This document shows, piece after piece, positions 54,914 to 62,254 of a stretch of 64,000 nt of DNA. The stretch's first letter is position 1; each line of letters opens with the position of its first letter. The DNA lies in the NCBI RefSeq assembly GCF_029543085.1, contig NZ_CP119967.1, positions 4,552,501-4,616,500 on the forward strand, written 5' to 3'. The DNA comes from Pseudomonas sp. A34-9 (GTDB taxonomy: Bacteria; Pseudomonadota; Gammaproteobacteria; Pseudomonadales; Pseudomonadaceae). A program made the translations under genes and the position numbers. The notes below the pieces were generated by a model that made no database searches, was not told where the DNA came from, and was given only the letters and a program-made list of their open reading frames with translations.

Positions 54914-56608
54914 TTAGAAGCCCATGCTCAGGTGTTCGGCTATCGGGCCGAGCGCCAGAGTCGGCAAGAAGGTCAGGCCGCCCACCAGCAAAATGGTCAC
55001 GGTCAACAGGGTCACGAACAGCGGGCCATGAGTCGGGAAACTGTTCTGGCCGATCGGTGCGGTTTTCTTCATCGCCAGGCTGCCAGCCAGTGCCAGCACC
55101 GGCAGGATGTAACCGAAGCGACCGATCAACATGCCCAGACCGAGCATCAGGTTGTGGAATGGTGTGTTGGCGCTCAGGCCACCAAACGCCGAACCGTTGT
55201 TGGCACTGGCCGAGGTGTAGGCGTACAGCAACTGGCTGAAACCGTGCGGGCCGGGGTTGCTGATGGTCGCCGCAGGGCCGGGCAGCACAGCGGCAATCGC
55301 ACCGAGCACCAACACGCCAACCGGCATGACCAGCAGGGTCACGACCAGCAATTGCACTTCGCGCGCCTGGAGTTTCTTGCCGAGGTATTCCGGGGTTCTC
55401 CCGATCATCAGACCGGCGAGGAACACCGCGATCAGCACGTTGAGCAACATGCCGTAGAGCCCCGCGCCGACGCCACCGAAGATCACTTCGCCGACCATCA
55501 TGTTGACCAGCGCGACCATGCCGCTGAGCGGGTTGAGGCTGTCGTGCATGGCGTTGACCGAACCGTTCGAGGCGGCCGTGGTGGTCACCGACCACAGCAC
55601 CGTAGCCGTGGTGCCGAAGCGTGCTTCCTTGCCTTCCAGCGGCGCAGTCTGTTCCACGGCTGCGTTGTTCAAGGTCGGGTTCGGCTGATACTCGGCCCAC
55701 AGCGAGGTCGCGCCGCCGATCAGGAACAGCGCCAGCATGCAGGCGATGATCGCGCGGCTCTGGCGCAGGTCCTTGACGTAGTGGCCGAAGGTGAACACCA
55801 GCGCCACCGGGATCAGAATGATCGAAGCGACTTCGAACAAGTTGCTCCACGCGGTCGGGTTCTCGAACGGATGCGCCGAGTTGACGCCGAAGAAGCCGCC
55901 ACCGTTGGTGCCCAGTTGTTTGATTGCAATCTGGCTGGCGGCCGGGCCGAGCGGGATCACTTGATCAACACCCTGCATCGTCACCGCATTCACATACTGC
56001 GCGAAGGTCTGTGGCACGCCCTGCCAGACCAGATACAACGCCAGCAGCAAGCACAACGGCAACAGGCCGTAGAGGGTGGCGCGGGTCATGTCGACCCAGA
56101 AGTTGCCGAGGGTTTTCGTCGATTTGCGACCGATGCCACGGCACAGCGCAACCAGCACGGCGAGGCCGGTGGCGGCGCTGACGAAGTTCTGCACGGTGAG
56201 GCCGACCATCTGGCTCAGGTAGCTGAGGGTCGCTTCGCCACTGTAGGACTGCCAGTTGGTGTTGGTCATGAAACTGACCGCGGTATTGAAAGCCTGCGTC
56301 CACTCCTGGCCCGGCAGATTTTGCGGGTTCAGTGGCAAGTGATCCTGAAACAACAGGATCGCGAACAGCAGCAGGAAACCGGCAAGGTTGAACGCCAGCA
56401 ATGCCAGCGTGTACTTCTGCCAGCTCTGCTCAGCCTGCGGATCGACCCCGGCGATGCGATAGCAACCGCGCTCGACCGGGCCGAGAACCGGCGTCAGCCA
56501 GGTACGCTGACCTTCCATCACCTTGTAGTAGAAGCGCCCGAGCAGCGGCGCCGGCAGCAAGACCACCGCAAAAAACGCGAGGATCAGCCAATAGTCATAA
56601 CTGTGCAT
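54914..56608 (-). CDS. kdpA: KdpA, potassium-translocating subunit
   Basis: The 564-residue protein has about ten membrane segments and the K+ selectivity-loop repeats, for example TNTNWQSYSGEATLS and NGGGFFGVNSAHPFENPT. It forms the channel-like K+ entry of the Kdp pump. The start at 56608 (MHSYDYWLILAFF) follows AGGAG by 6 nt; a longer upstream open frame is only antisense-free coincidence. It lies 8 bp after kdpF. Confidence 0.96.
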   Translation of the reverse strand: MHSYDYWLILAFFAVVLLPAPLLGRFYYKVMEGQRTWLTPVLGPVERGCYRIAGVDPQAEQSWQKYTLALLAFNLAGFLLLFAILLFQDHLPLNPQNLPGQEWTQAFNTAVSFMTNTNWQSYSGEATLSYLSQMVGLTVQNFVSAATGLAVLVALCRGIGRKSTKTLGNFWVDMTRATLYGLLPLCLLLALYLVWQGVPQTFAQYVNAVTMQGVDQVIPLGPAASQIAIKQLGTNGGGFFGVNSAHPFENPTAWSNLFEVASIILIPVALVFTFGHYVKDLRQSRAIIACMLALFLIGGATSLWAEYQPNPTLNNAAVEQTAPLEGKEARFGTTATVLWSVTTTAASNGSVNAMHDSLNPLSGMVALVNMMVGEVIFGGVGAGLYGMLLNVLIAVFLAGLMIGRTPEYLGKKLQAREVQLLVVTLLVMPVGVLVLGAIAAVLPGPAATISNPGPHGFSQLLYAYTSASANNGSAFGGLSANTPFHNLMLGLGMLIGRFGYILPVLALAGSLAMKKTAPIGQNSFPTHGPLFVTLLTVTILLVGGLTFLPTLALGPIAEHLSMGF

Positions 56609-56616
56609 AGCCGCTC

Positions 56617-56706
56617 CTAGTTCCGATCCGCGCGCAACAGCGCAACCAACAGATAAATGAACAGCCCCACTGCCAACAGCAGTGACACCCCGTCCAGAAC
56701 GCTCAT
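56617..56706 (-). CDS. kdpF: KdpF, small stabilising membrane peptide
   Basis: A 29-residue peptide (MSVLDGVSLLLAVGLFIYLL, then VALLRADRN) with one membrane helix and a basic end, matching KdpF, which stabilises the Kdp complex. It is the first gene of kdpFABCDE, with CGGAGAT upstream. It is too short for routine gene calling but fits its family and position. Confidence 0.9.
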   Translation of the reverse strand: MSVLDGVSLLLAVGLFIYLLVALLRADRN

Positions 56707-56791
56707 GGAAGATCTCCGTGTTACGGCGTATTGCCGCGTGTGGAGGCATTGTCGGAAAGGAGGCTGTAAAGGAACGAGAGCGAGGGGTGCT

Positions 56792-56816
56792 GCGGGGCAT
56801 AAAGAAAGCGTAAAGA
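56792..56816 (-). promoter_or_regulatory. candidate KdpE operator of the kdpFABC operon
   Basis: On the minus strand this reads CTCTTTACGCTTTCTTTATG then CCCCG. It closely resembles, as I recall it, the T-rich KdpE site TTTATACTTTTTTTACACCC of E. coli. It lies about 85-110 bp upstream of kdpF. The match to E. coli is from memory. Confidence 0.5.
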
Positions 56817-56988
56817 GTGGGTTTATGCGTTCGTTACAGGTGATTTTTGCGCCGTATGGGCGGGCCTGCTCGCGAAGACGGCATAACCGACAACATCGCA
56901 CCCAACTGGCACACAGAAATGCGCTCGTTAGGTAGCGAACATCCTCGATACGACAGCTTTCAGCGCATTACGACCTGATTTCCCGAAA

Positions 56989-57004
56989 TGGCACGCCCAC
57001 TGCA
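56989..57004 (+). promoter_or_regulatory. sigma-54 promoter of the ethanolamine permease gene
   Basis: TGGCACGCCCACTGCA matches the RpoN consensus TGGCAC-N5-TTGCW with one mismatch, and GG and GC are exactly 10 bp apart. Transcription would start near 57015, about 30 bp before the ATG. The 340-bp spacer from 56707 also holds the kdp control region and a half REP (GCCTGCTCGCGAAG) near 56865. Confidence 0.75.
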
Positions 57005-57046
57005 CACAGCCTCCCCGAGCTTTCCAAACCTTCAGGGAGCAAACGC

Positions 57047-58411
57047 ATGAACACACAACTCAAACCCACGCTGGGCACGTTGCACCTGTGGGGCATTGCG
57101 GTAGGGCTGGTGATTTCCGGAGAGTACTTCGGCTGGAGTTATGGCTGGGGCGTGGCCGGAACACTGGGCTTTCTGGTGACGTCGTTCATGGTCGCGACCA
57201 TGTACACCTGCTTCATTTTCAGCTTCACCGAACTGACCACGGCGATTCCTCACGCGGGCGGGCCGTTCGCTTACAGTCGCCGCGCCTTCGGTGAAAAAGG
57301 TGGATTGATTGCCGGGCTGGCAACACTGATCGAATTCGTTTTCGCGCCGCCGGCTATCGCGTTGGCCATCGGTGCTTACCTGAATGTGCAATTCCCCGCA
57401 CTTGATCCGAAACACGCGGCGGTCGGCGCCTACATCGTGTTCATGGGGTTGAACATCCTCGGTGTGAAACTGGCGGCTACCTTCGAGTTGATTGTCTGTG
57501 TACTGGCCGTCGCCGAGTTGCTGGTGTTCATGGGCGTTGTCGCCCCGGCCTTCAGCTTCAGCAACTTCGCCCTCAATGGCTGGGCGGGTTCAGATGTGTT
57601 CGGGGCACCGGCGATTGCCGGGATGTTCGCGGCGATTCCGTTTGCCATCTGGTTCTTCCTCGCCATCGAAGGCGCGGCCATGGCTGCCGAAGAAGCCAAG
57701 GATCCAAAACGCACGATTCCCAAAGCCTACATCAGCGGCATCCTGACCCTGGTGTTGCTGGCGATGGGCGTGATGTTCTTTGCCGGCGGCGTTGGCGACT
57801 GGCGCACTCTGGCCAACATCAACGACCCACTGCCGCAGGCGATGAAAACCGTGGTGGGCGACAACTCTGGCTGGTTGCACATGCTGGTGTGGATCGGCCT
57901 GTTCGGACTGGTCGCCAGTTTCCATGGAATCATCCTCGGCTATTCACGTCAGTTCTTCGCTCTGGCCCGCGCCGGCTATCTTCCAGCCTCGCTGGCAAAA
58001 CTCTCACGCTTCCAGACACCACACCGCGCGATCATTGTCGGCGGCATCATCGGCATTGCCGCGATTTACAGCGACGGTCTGATCAACCTCGGCGGCATGA
58101 CCCTGACTGCGGCAATGATCACCATGGCGGTGTTCGGCGCGATCGTGATGTACATCATGAGCATGCTCAGCCTGTTCAAACTGCGTAAATCGGAGCCGAA
58201 TCTGGAACGTACTTTCCGTGCGCCGTGCTATCCGTTGATTCCGCTGATTGCACTGGTACTGGCAGTGGTGTGCCTGGTGGCGATGGCATGGTTTAACGCG
58301 TTGATCGGGCTGATCTTCCTCGGCTTCATGGCGGTCGGTTTCGGCTACTTCCTGCTCACCGGGCAACTGCGCGCCAACGCACCGGCCGATGCGATGCTGA
58401 CGGGCCAATAA
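57047..58411 (+). CDS. eat: ethanolamine permease (APC superfamily)
   Basis: The 454-residue transporter has about 12 membrane segments and the ethanolamine permease start LGTLHLWGIAVGLVISGEYF. It has the family hallmarks GGPFAYSRRAFGEKGG and FLAIEGAAMAAEEAKDPKRT. It imports ethanolamine as carbon and nitrogen source. A sigma-54 promoter lies just upstream, consistent with nitrogen-type control of ethanolamine use in Pseudomonas. No ethanolamine ammonia-lyase genes are in the window, so the permease is separated from them or they are elsewhere. Confidence 0.9.
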   Translation: MNTQLKPTLGTLHLWGIAVGLVISGEYFGWSYGWGVAGTLGFLVTSFMVATMYTCFIFSFTELTTAIPHAGGPFAYSRRAFGEKGGLIAGLATLIEFVFAPPAIALAIGAYLNVQFPALDPKHAAVGAYIVFMGLNILGVKLAATFELIVCVLAVAELLVFMGVVAPAFSFSNFALNGWAGSDVFGAPAIAGMFAAIPFAIWFFLAIEGAAMAAEEAKDPKRTIPKAYISGILTLVLLAMGVMFFAGGVGDWRTLANINDPLPQAMKTVVGDNSGWLHMLVWIGLFGLVASFHGIILGYSRQFFALARAGYLPASLAKLSRFQTPHRAIIVGGIIGIAAIYSDGLINLGGMTLTAAMITMAVFGAIVMYIMSMLSLFKLRKSEPNLERTFRAPCYPLIPLIALVLAVVCLVAMAWFNALIGLIFLGFMAVGFGYFLLTGQLRANAPADAMLTGQ

Positions 58412-58419
58412 CCCCATCA

Positions 58420-58506
58420 TGCAGGAGCTGCCGAAGGCTGCGATCTTTTGATCTTGTTTTTGAAAAAGCCAAGTCAACAGATCGCAGCCTTCGGCAACTC
58501 CTACAG
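58420..58506. repeat. REP pair, GTAGGAGCTGCC family, head type
   Basis: The arms are slightly degenerate (TGCAGGAG and CGGCAACTCCTACA), following the permease stop. Confidence 0.85.
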
Positions 58507-58634
58507 GGAATTAAGGTGTGGCGGGGATATCGGGCCTAGAATGGAACCACTGCGAAGTCACTTCGCTCAAACGTGGTATGCAGCGTCGCACGGCGAAAAC
58601 CTCGCCCGTCGCCCTGCCATTAAGGAGAGCCGTT

Positions 58635-58802
58635 ATGCCCTGGTATGCCTGGTTGATTCTGGTGATTGCAATCGGCTCGATCGTCGGCGGATTAATGATG
58701 TTGCGCGACACCGCCAACAAGGTCGATCTGACCGATGAAGAACGTCGACGCGTTGCTCAACGCAATGCCGAAGCGGACGCCAAAGACGCGCAAGACCGTT
58801 GA
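58635..58802 (+). CDS. DUF2897-type small membrane protein
   Basis: The 55-residue protein has one membrane segment (MPWYAWLILVIAIGSIVGGL) and a charged tail (TDEERRRVAQRNAEADAKDA). A strong AAGGAGA precedes the ATG at 58635, and a terminator follows the stop. The function is unknown; similar small proteins are common in Pseudomonas. Confidence 0.85.
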   Translation: MPWYAWLILVIAIGSIVGGLMMLRDTANKVDLTDEERRRVAQRNAEADAKDAQDR

Positions 58803-58840
58803 ACACAACCCCGCCTGATCGGCGGGGTTTGTGCTTTTTA
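58803..58840 (+). terminator. intrinsic terminator of the DUF2897 gene
   Basis: CACAACCCCGCC and its near-complement GGCGGGGTTTGTG form a strong stem followed by CTTTTTA. Confidence 0.85.
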
Positions 58841-58888
58841 TAGCCATTGGACCTATCTGCACGCTTTTAAGAAGTAGAAGTACAGTCA

Positions 58889-58915
58889 CCATCTAATTTT
58901 CCTTGGTTAAGATGG
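58889..58915. promoter_or_regulatory. candidate TetR-type operator upstream of the TetR gene
   Basis: CCATCT (58889) and AGATGG (58910) form 6-bp arms about a 15-bp spacer, 25 bp before the regulator's ATG. Position suggests autoregulation; there is no match upstream of the SDR gene. Confidence 0.4.
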
Positions 58916-58939
58916 AGACATTGTTGCGGAGAGTTCCAG

Positions 58940-59494
58940 ATGCGTTACTCGCAGGACCATAAAGCCCAGACCCATCAGCGCATTATCAAGGAGGCCTCGG
59001 CACGCTTTCGCAAAGACGGAATCGGCGCTACAGGCCTGCAACCCTTGATGAAAGCACTGGGCTTGACCCATGGCGGTTTCTACTCACATTTCAAGTCCAA
59101 GGACGAGTTGGTGGAGAAGGCCTTGCAGGAGGCCGGTGACCAGGTCGACGGCTTATGTGCAGACATTTTTTCACAGGACAATCCGCTCGATGTTTTCATC
59201 GAAACGTATCTGTCCGAATGGCACCAAACCACGCCGCATGAAGGCTGCCCTCTACCGACCATTTCCTCCGAACTGGGCCTGCGCGGGCAACCGAGTCCAA
59301 CCAGCGACGTGGTACTCAACGCACGCCTTGATCAGATCCAGAACAGCCTCGAAGGCGAACACCGCGCTGAGCGCGCCATCGTCATCATGTCGACACTGGT
59401 CGGCGCGCTGCTGCTGTCACGCAGCGTCGCGGATGCCGAACTTGCGCAACGCATCCTCGATGTCACCCGCGATCACCTCAAAAACCGGGACTAA
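58940..59494 (+). CDS. TetR-family transcriptional regulator
   Basis: The 184-residue regulator has the N-terminal TetR helix-turn-helix: RIIKEASARFRKDGIGATGL, then LMKALGLTHGGFYSHFKSKD. The ligand domain contains a CPLPTISSELG segment like that of NemR/AcrR-related regulators. The start at 58940 follows GGAGAG. Its last 4 bp overlap the end of the convergent FabF-like gene, and with the SDR gene they form a compact cassette, so it probably controls those two genes. Confidence 0.9.
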   Translation: MRYSQDHKAQTHQRIIKEASARFRKDGIGATGLQPLMKALGLTHGGFYSHFKSKDELVEKALQEAGDQVDGLCADIFSQDNPLDVFIETYLSEWHQTTPHEGCPLPTISSELGLRGQPSPTSDVVLNARLDQIQNSLEGEHRAERAIVIMSTLVGALLLSRSVADAELAQRILDVTRDHLKNRD

Positions 59495-60765
59495 GCCTGC
59501 CAGCGCTTGAACAACACGCTGGCATTGACCCCGCCGAACCCGAAACCGTTGGACAGCGCATATTCGATCGACATTGCCCGCGCCTGACCATGGACAATGT
59601 CTACACCGGCGGCCGCCGGATCCGGATTGTCGAAATTGAGCGTCGGTGGTACCACCTGATCACGAATCGCCAGCAGCGTGAAAATCGCCTCGAGTCCGCC
59701 CGCAGCCCCGAGCAAATGCCCCGTGGCGGACTTGGTCGAGGTCACGGCAATTTTATTCTGTGTACCGAACAACGCTTTGATCGCCGCTAACTCGCCGAGG
59801 TCGCCCACCGGGGTCGAGGTCGCGTGGGCATTAAGGTGCTGCACCTGATCCGGCGCGATACTCGCCTGCGCCAGTGCCAGCGTCATCGCCCGTCGCGCAC
59901 CACTGCCGTCTTCAGGCCCGGCGGTCAGATGATAGGCGTCGGCACTCGTGCCATATCCGACCAGTTCCGCCAACGGCTTCGCGCCACGCGCCAAGGCATG
60001 TTCCAGAGACTCGATCACCAACAGCCCCGCGCCCTCGCCCATGACGAAACCGTCGCGACCGCTGTCGAACGGCCGGGACGCGCGCTGTGGGGTGTCGTTG
60101 TAACCGCTCGATAGCGCCCGCGCTGCCGCGAAACCGGCCAGACTGACGCGGTCGATGCAGGCTTCCGCGCCGCCACATACCGCAATATCCGCTTCGCCGG
60201 CGCGGATCAGGCGCGCCGCATCGCCAATCGCCTGAACACCCGCAGCGCAAGCTGTAACCGGTGCGCCCAACGGGCCCTTGAGGCCATGCTGAATGGACAC
60301 GTGCCCTGCCGCGAGATTGACCAGAAAGGAGGGAATGGTGAACGGCGACAGGCGCCGCGGGCCACGACTGTCCGTTGTGCGCACGGCATCGGCAATCGCA
60401 CCAAAACCACCGACGCCGGAGCCGATGATCGTTGCTGTACGCTCCTGGCTTCTGCTCTCCGACGGATGCCAGCCAGCCTGTTCCAATGCCTGCCGGGCAG
60501 CCTCCATGGCGAACAGAATGAAACGGTCCATTTTCTTCTGTTCCTTGGGTGGCGTGGCGCGATCCGGATCAAATCCTGCTTCAGCGTCCTCTTCCAGCGT
60601 TGGCACCGCGCCGCCGACTCGCGTGGGCAAATCAGCGACCGTTGCTTCAGGCAAGTTACGCAAACCAGAACGCCCGGCCAGCAAGCGCTGCCATACGACT
60701 TCGACATCGCTGCCCAAGGGAGAAACCAGGCCCATGCCCGTAACGACTATTCGACGCGAATCCAT
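59491..60765 (-). CDS. FabF-like beta-ketoacyl-ACP synthase II (paralogue)
   Basis: The 424-residue thiolase-fold condensing enzyme has catalytic Cys173 in VTACAAGVQA, His in NAHATSTPVGD and His in ATGHLLGAAGG, the Cys-His-His triad of FabF. The start at 60765 (MDSRRIVVTGMGL) follows GAGGTCACC. The usual fabG, acpP and fabD neighbours are absent, so it is not the housekeeping fabF. A dedicated role in an unusual fatty acid or polyketide step, with the adjacent SDR, is inferred. Confidence 0.9.
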   Translation of the reverse strand: MDSRRIVVTGMGLVSPLGSDVEVVWQRLLAGRSGLRNLPEATVADLPTRVGGAVPTLEEDAEAGFDPDRATPPKEQKKMDRFILFAMEAARQALEQAGWHPSESRSQERTATIIGSGVGGFGAIADAVRTTDSRGPRRLSPFTIPSFLVNLAAGHVSIQHGLKGPLGAPVTACAAGVQAIGDAARLIRAGEADIAVCGGAEACIDRVSLAGFAAARALSSGYNDTPQRASRPFDSGRDGFVMGEGAGLLVIESLEHALARGAKPLAELVGYGTSADAYHLTAGPEDGSGARRAMTLALAQASIAPDQVQHLNAHATSTPVGDLGELAAIKALFGTQNKIAVTSTKSATGHLLGAAGGLEAIFTLLAIRDQVVPPTLNFDNPDPAAAGVDIVHGQARAMSIEYALSNGFGFGGVNASVLFKRWQA

Positions 60766-60787
60766 ACCGTGGTGACCTCTGATCAAT

Positions 60788-61591
60788 TCAATTGCCGGAC
60801 TTGTAGCGTTGGGCTGCAGCACTGCGGGAAAGGTTCGGTGCCATGACATGACGAGCCGCTACAAAGGCATGCCATTCGCCTGCGTCAGGCAGCGAAGGAA
60901 TGGTGATCAACTCGCCCTGATCCAGACCGGCCAGCGCCGCATCGACCATCTCGCCGGCTTCCATGACCATTTCTGCCGGAATGCCACTGGCATCGATACC
61001 GGAGCGTTCCCAGATTTCGGTACGGGTCACACCCGGCAACACCGCCTGGATTTGCACACCGGTGCCTTCTAGTTCAGTGTTCAGCGATTGGGTCAGGCTC
61101 AGTACGTAAGCTTTGCTGGCGCTGTAGGTGGCGTTGAAACGCTCCGGAAACAACGCCACCACTGAGGCAATGTTGATGATCGTGCCACGACCTGCCTTGG
61201 TGAAACTGGCAGCCGCCGCCGATGCCAGGCGAGTGACGGCAGTGATGTTCAACTGGATCAGTTGCTCCAATTGGTCCATATCGGCGTTGGCCAGCAGCCC
61301 GTTCGAAGCCACACCGGCGTTATTGACCAGCAGGCTGATGTTCGAATCGCTGCGCAGGCGCTGCTCGAGTTTGAGTACGTCGTCCTTCTGAGTTAGATCT
61401 GCCTTGAGAACTTCAACCTGAACGCCATGGGCATCACGCAACTGGCTCGCAGCAGTTTCCAGACGATCCTTGTCACGGGCGACTAGCAGCAAATCAAAAC
61501 CACGCGCCGCCAGGCGCTGAGCGTAAATCGCACCGATACCGGACGATGCGCCGGTAACCAAAGCAGTACCTTGGGATTGTGCGGAATTCAT
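60788..61591 (-). CDS. short-chain dehydrogenase/reductase
   Basis: The 267-residue SDR has the NAD(P) motif TGASSGIG at 13-20, NNAG at 90-93, and catalytic Ser143, Tyr156 and Lys160 (YSASK). It resembles YqjQ/FabG-type oxidoreductases. It precedes the FabF-like gene on the same strand by 22 bp, so a shared message is likely. Upstream, TATAAT on the minus strand (ATTATA at 61663-61668) is a good -10. The substrate is unknown. Confidence 0.9.
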   Translation of the reverse strand: MNSAQSQGTALVTGASSGIGAIYAQRLAARGFDLLLVARDKDRLETAASQLRDAHGVQVEVLKADLTQKDDVLKLEQRLRSDSNISLLVNNAGVASNGLLANADMDQLEQLIQLNITAVTRLASAAAASFTKAGRGTIINIASVVALFPERFNATYSASKAYVLSLTQSLNTELEGTGVQIQAVLPGVTRTEIWERSGIDASGIPAEMVMEAGEMVDAALAGLDQGELITIPSLPDAGEWHAFVAARHVMAPNLSRSAAAQRYKSGN

Positions 61592-61662
61592 GTGAATGCT
61601 CCTGGAATGCTTGATGAAGGAAGTTACCGATGAGGCCCGTTGGCTGGTCGCACCGGCAAATT

Positions 61663-61668
61663 ATTATA
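61663..61668 (-). promoter_or_regulatory. candidate -10 box of the SDR-FabF operon
   Basis: A perfect TATAAT on the minus strand lies within ATTAT-TATAGGC-ATAAT, a small palindrome (61660-61676), 72-77 bp before the SDR start. The -35 is weak. Confidence 0.45.
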
Positions 61669-61762
61669 GGCATAATCCAAACGCAATATGATAGTCGTAA
61701 TTTTAAATCGTCCGACGGGTGCCCTCTCCACTGCTATCCGCAGCCAAGCACTGCGCCAAATG

Positions 61763-61791
61763 AAAAAGGCCGGTCTATGACCGGCCCCCTT
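61763..61791 (-). terminator. terminator downstream of comEA
   Basis: GGCCGGTC / GACCGGCC with a TTTTT run on the minus strand lies directly after the comEA stop. Confidence 0.82.
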
Positions 61792-61808
61792 GGCGTTGAA
61801 CACTCAGC

Positions 61809-62144
61809 TTAGTTGACTTCCAGCTTGTCGCGGTTGCGATCCAGGATCGCCTTGCCGATACCCTTCACTTCCAGCAACTCATCTACCGATGAAAACGGCC
61901 CGTTTGTTTCACGATAAGTAATAATCGCTTTCGCCTTGGCCTCACCGACTCCCGCCAGTTCCTTTTGCAGCGTTGCCGCGTCGGCATCGTTGAGATCGAC
62001 TTTTGCACTCTGGGAAGGTGCCGCGGTATCCATCACCAAAGGCGCCTTGGTCGAATCCACCGGCGCAACAGGTGCAGCAATAGCAGCGATCGAGGCGCTG
62101 GTGAGGAAAGCGAAAATCAGAGAGTAAAAGTAACCGGTACGCAT
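61809..62144 (-). CDS. comEA: ComEA-like helix-hairpin-helix DNA-binding protein, exported
   Basis: This 111-residue precursor has a signal peptide (MRTGYFYSLIFAFLTSASIA, cleaved near AIAA-PV), a short linker and two helix-hairpin-helix motifs (LNDADAATLQKELAGVGEAK, then GPFSSVDELLEVKGIGKAIL). ComEA binds incoming DNA in the periplasm during natural transformation. The start at 62144 follows GGAGCG. It lies downstream of the wbpM-like gene on the same strand, an order also found in PAO1 (PA3140-PA3141) from memory. Confidence 0.9.
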   Translation of the reverse strand: MRTGYFYSLIFAFLTSASIAAIAAPVAPVDSTKAPLVMDTAAPSQSAKVDLNDADAATLQKELAGVGEAKAKAIITYRETNGPFSSVDELLEVKGIGKAILDRNRDKLEVN

Positions 62145-62254
62145 AAGTGACGCTCCATCATCATTTGAGAAAGCAGCTTTTCCGAAGCTGCTCTCCAAAC
62201 GTAGGTCATCGTGGAGCGATGTCAAAAATGCGTGCGTTACAGGATGTGAAACAA

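Noticed and set aside
54143..56620. A very long open frame on the plus strand opposite kdpA and kdpB
   Set aside because: It is the antisense reading of high-GC kdp genes; the translation is His-, Arg- and Gln-rich and lacks domains. The kdp frames have clear motifs.
59491..60765. Housekeeping fabF
   Set aside because: Housekeeping fabF is normally next to acpP and fabG; here it is with a TetR and an unrelated SDR, so it is treated as a paralogue.
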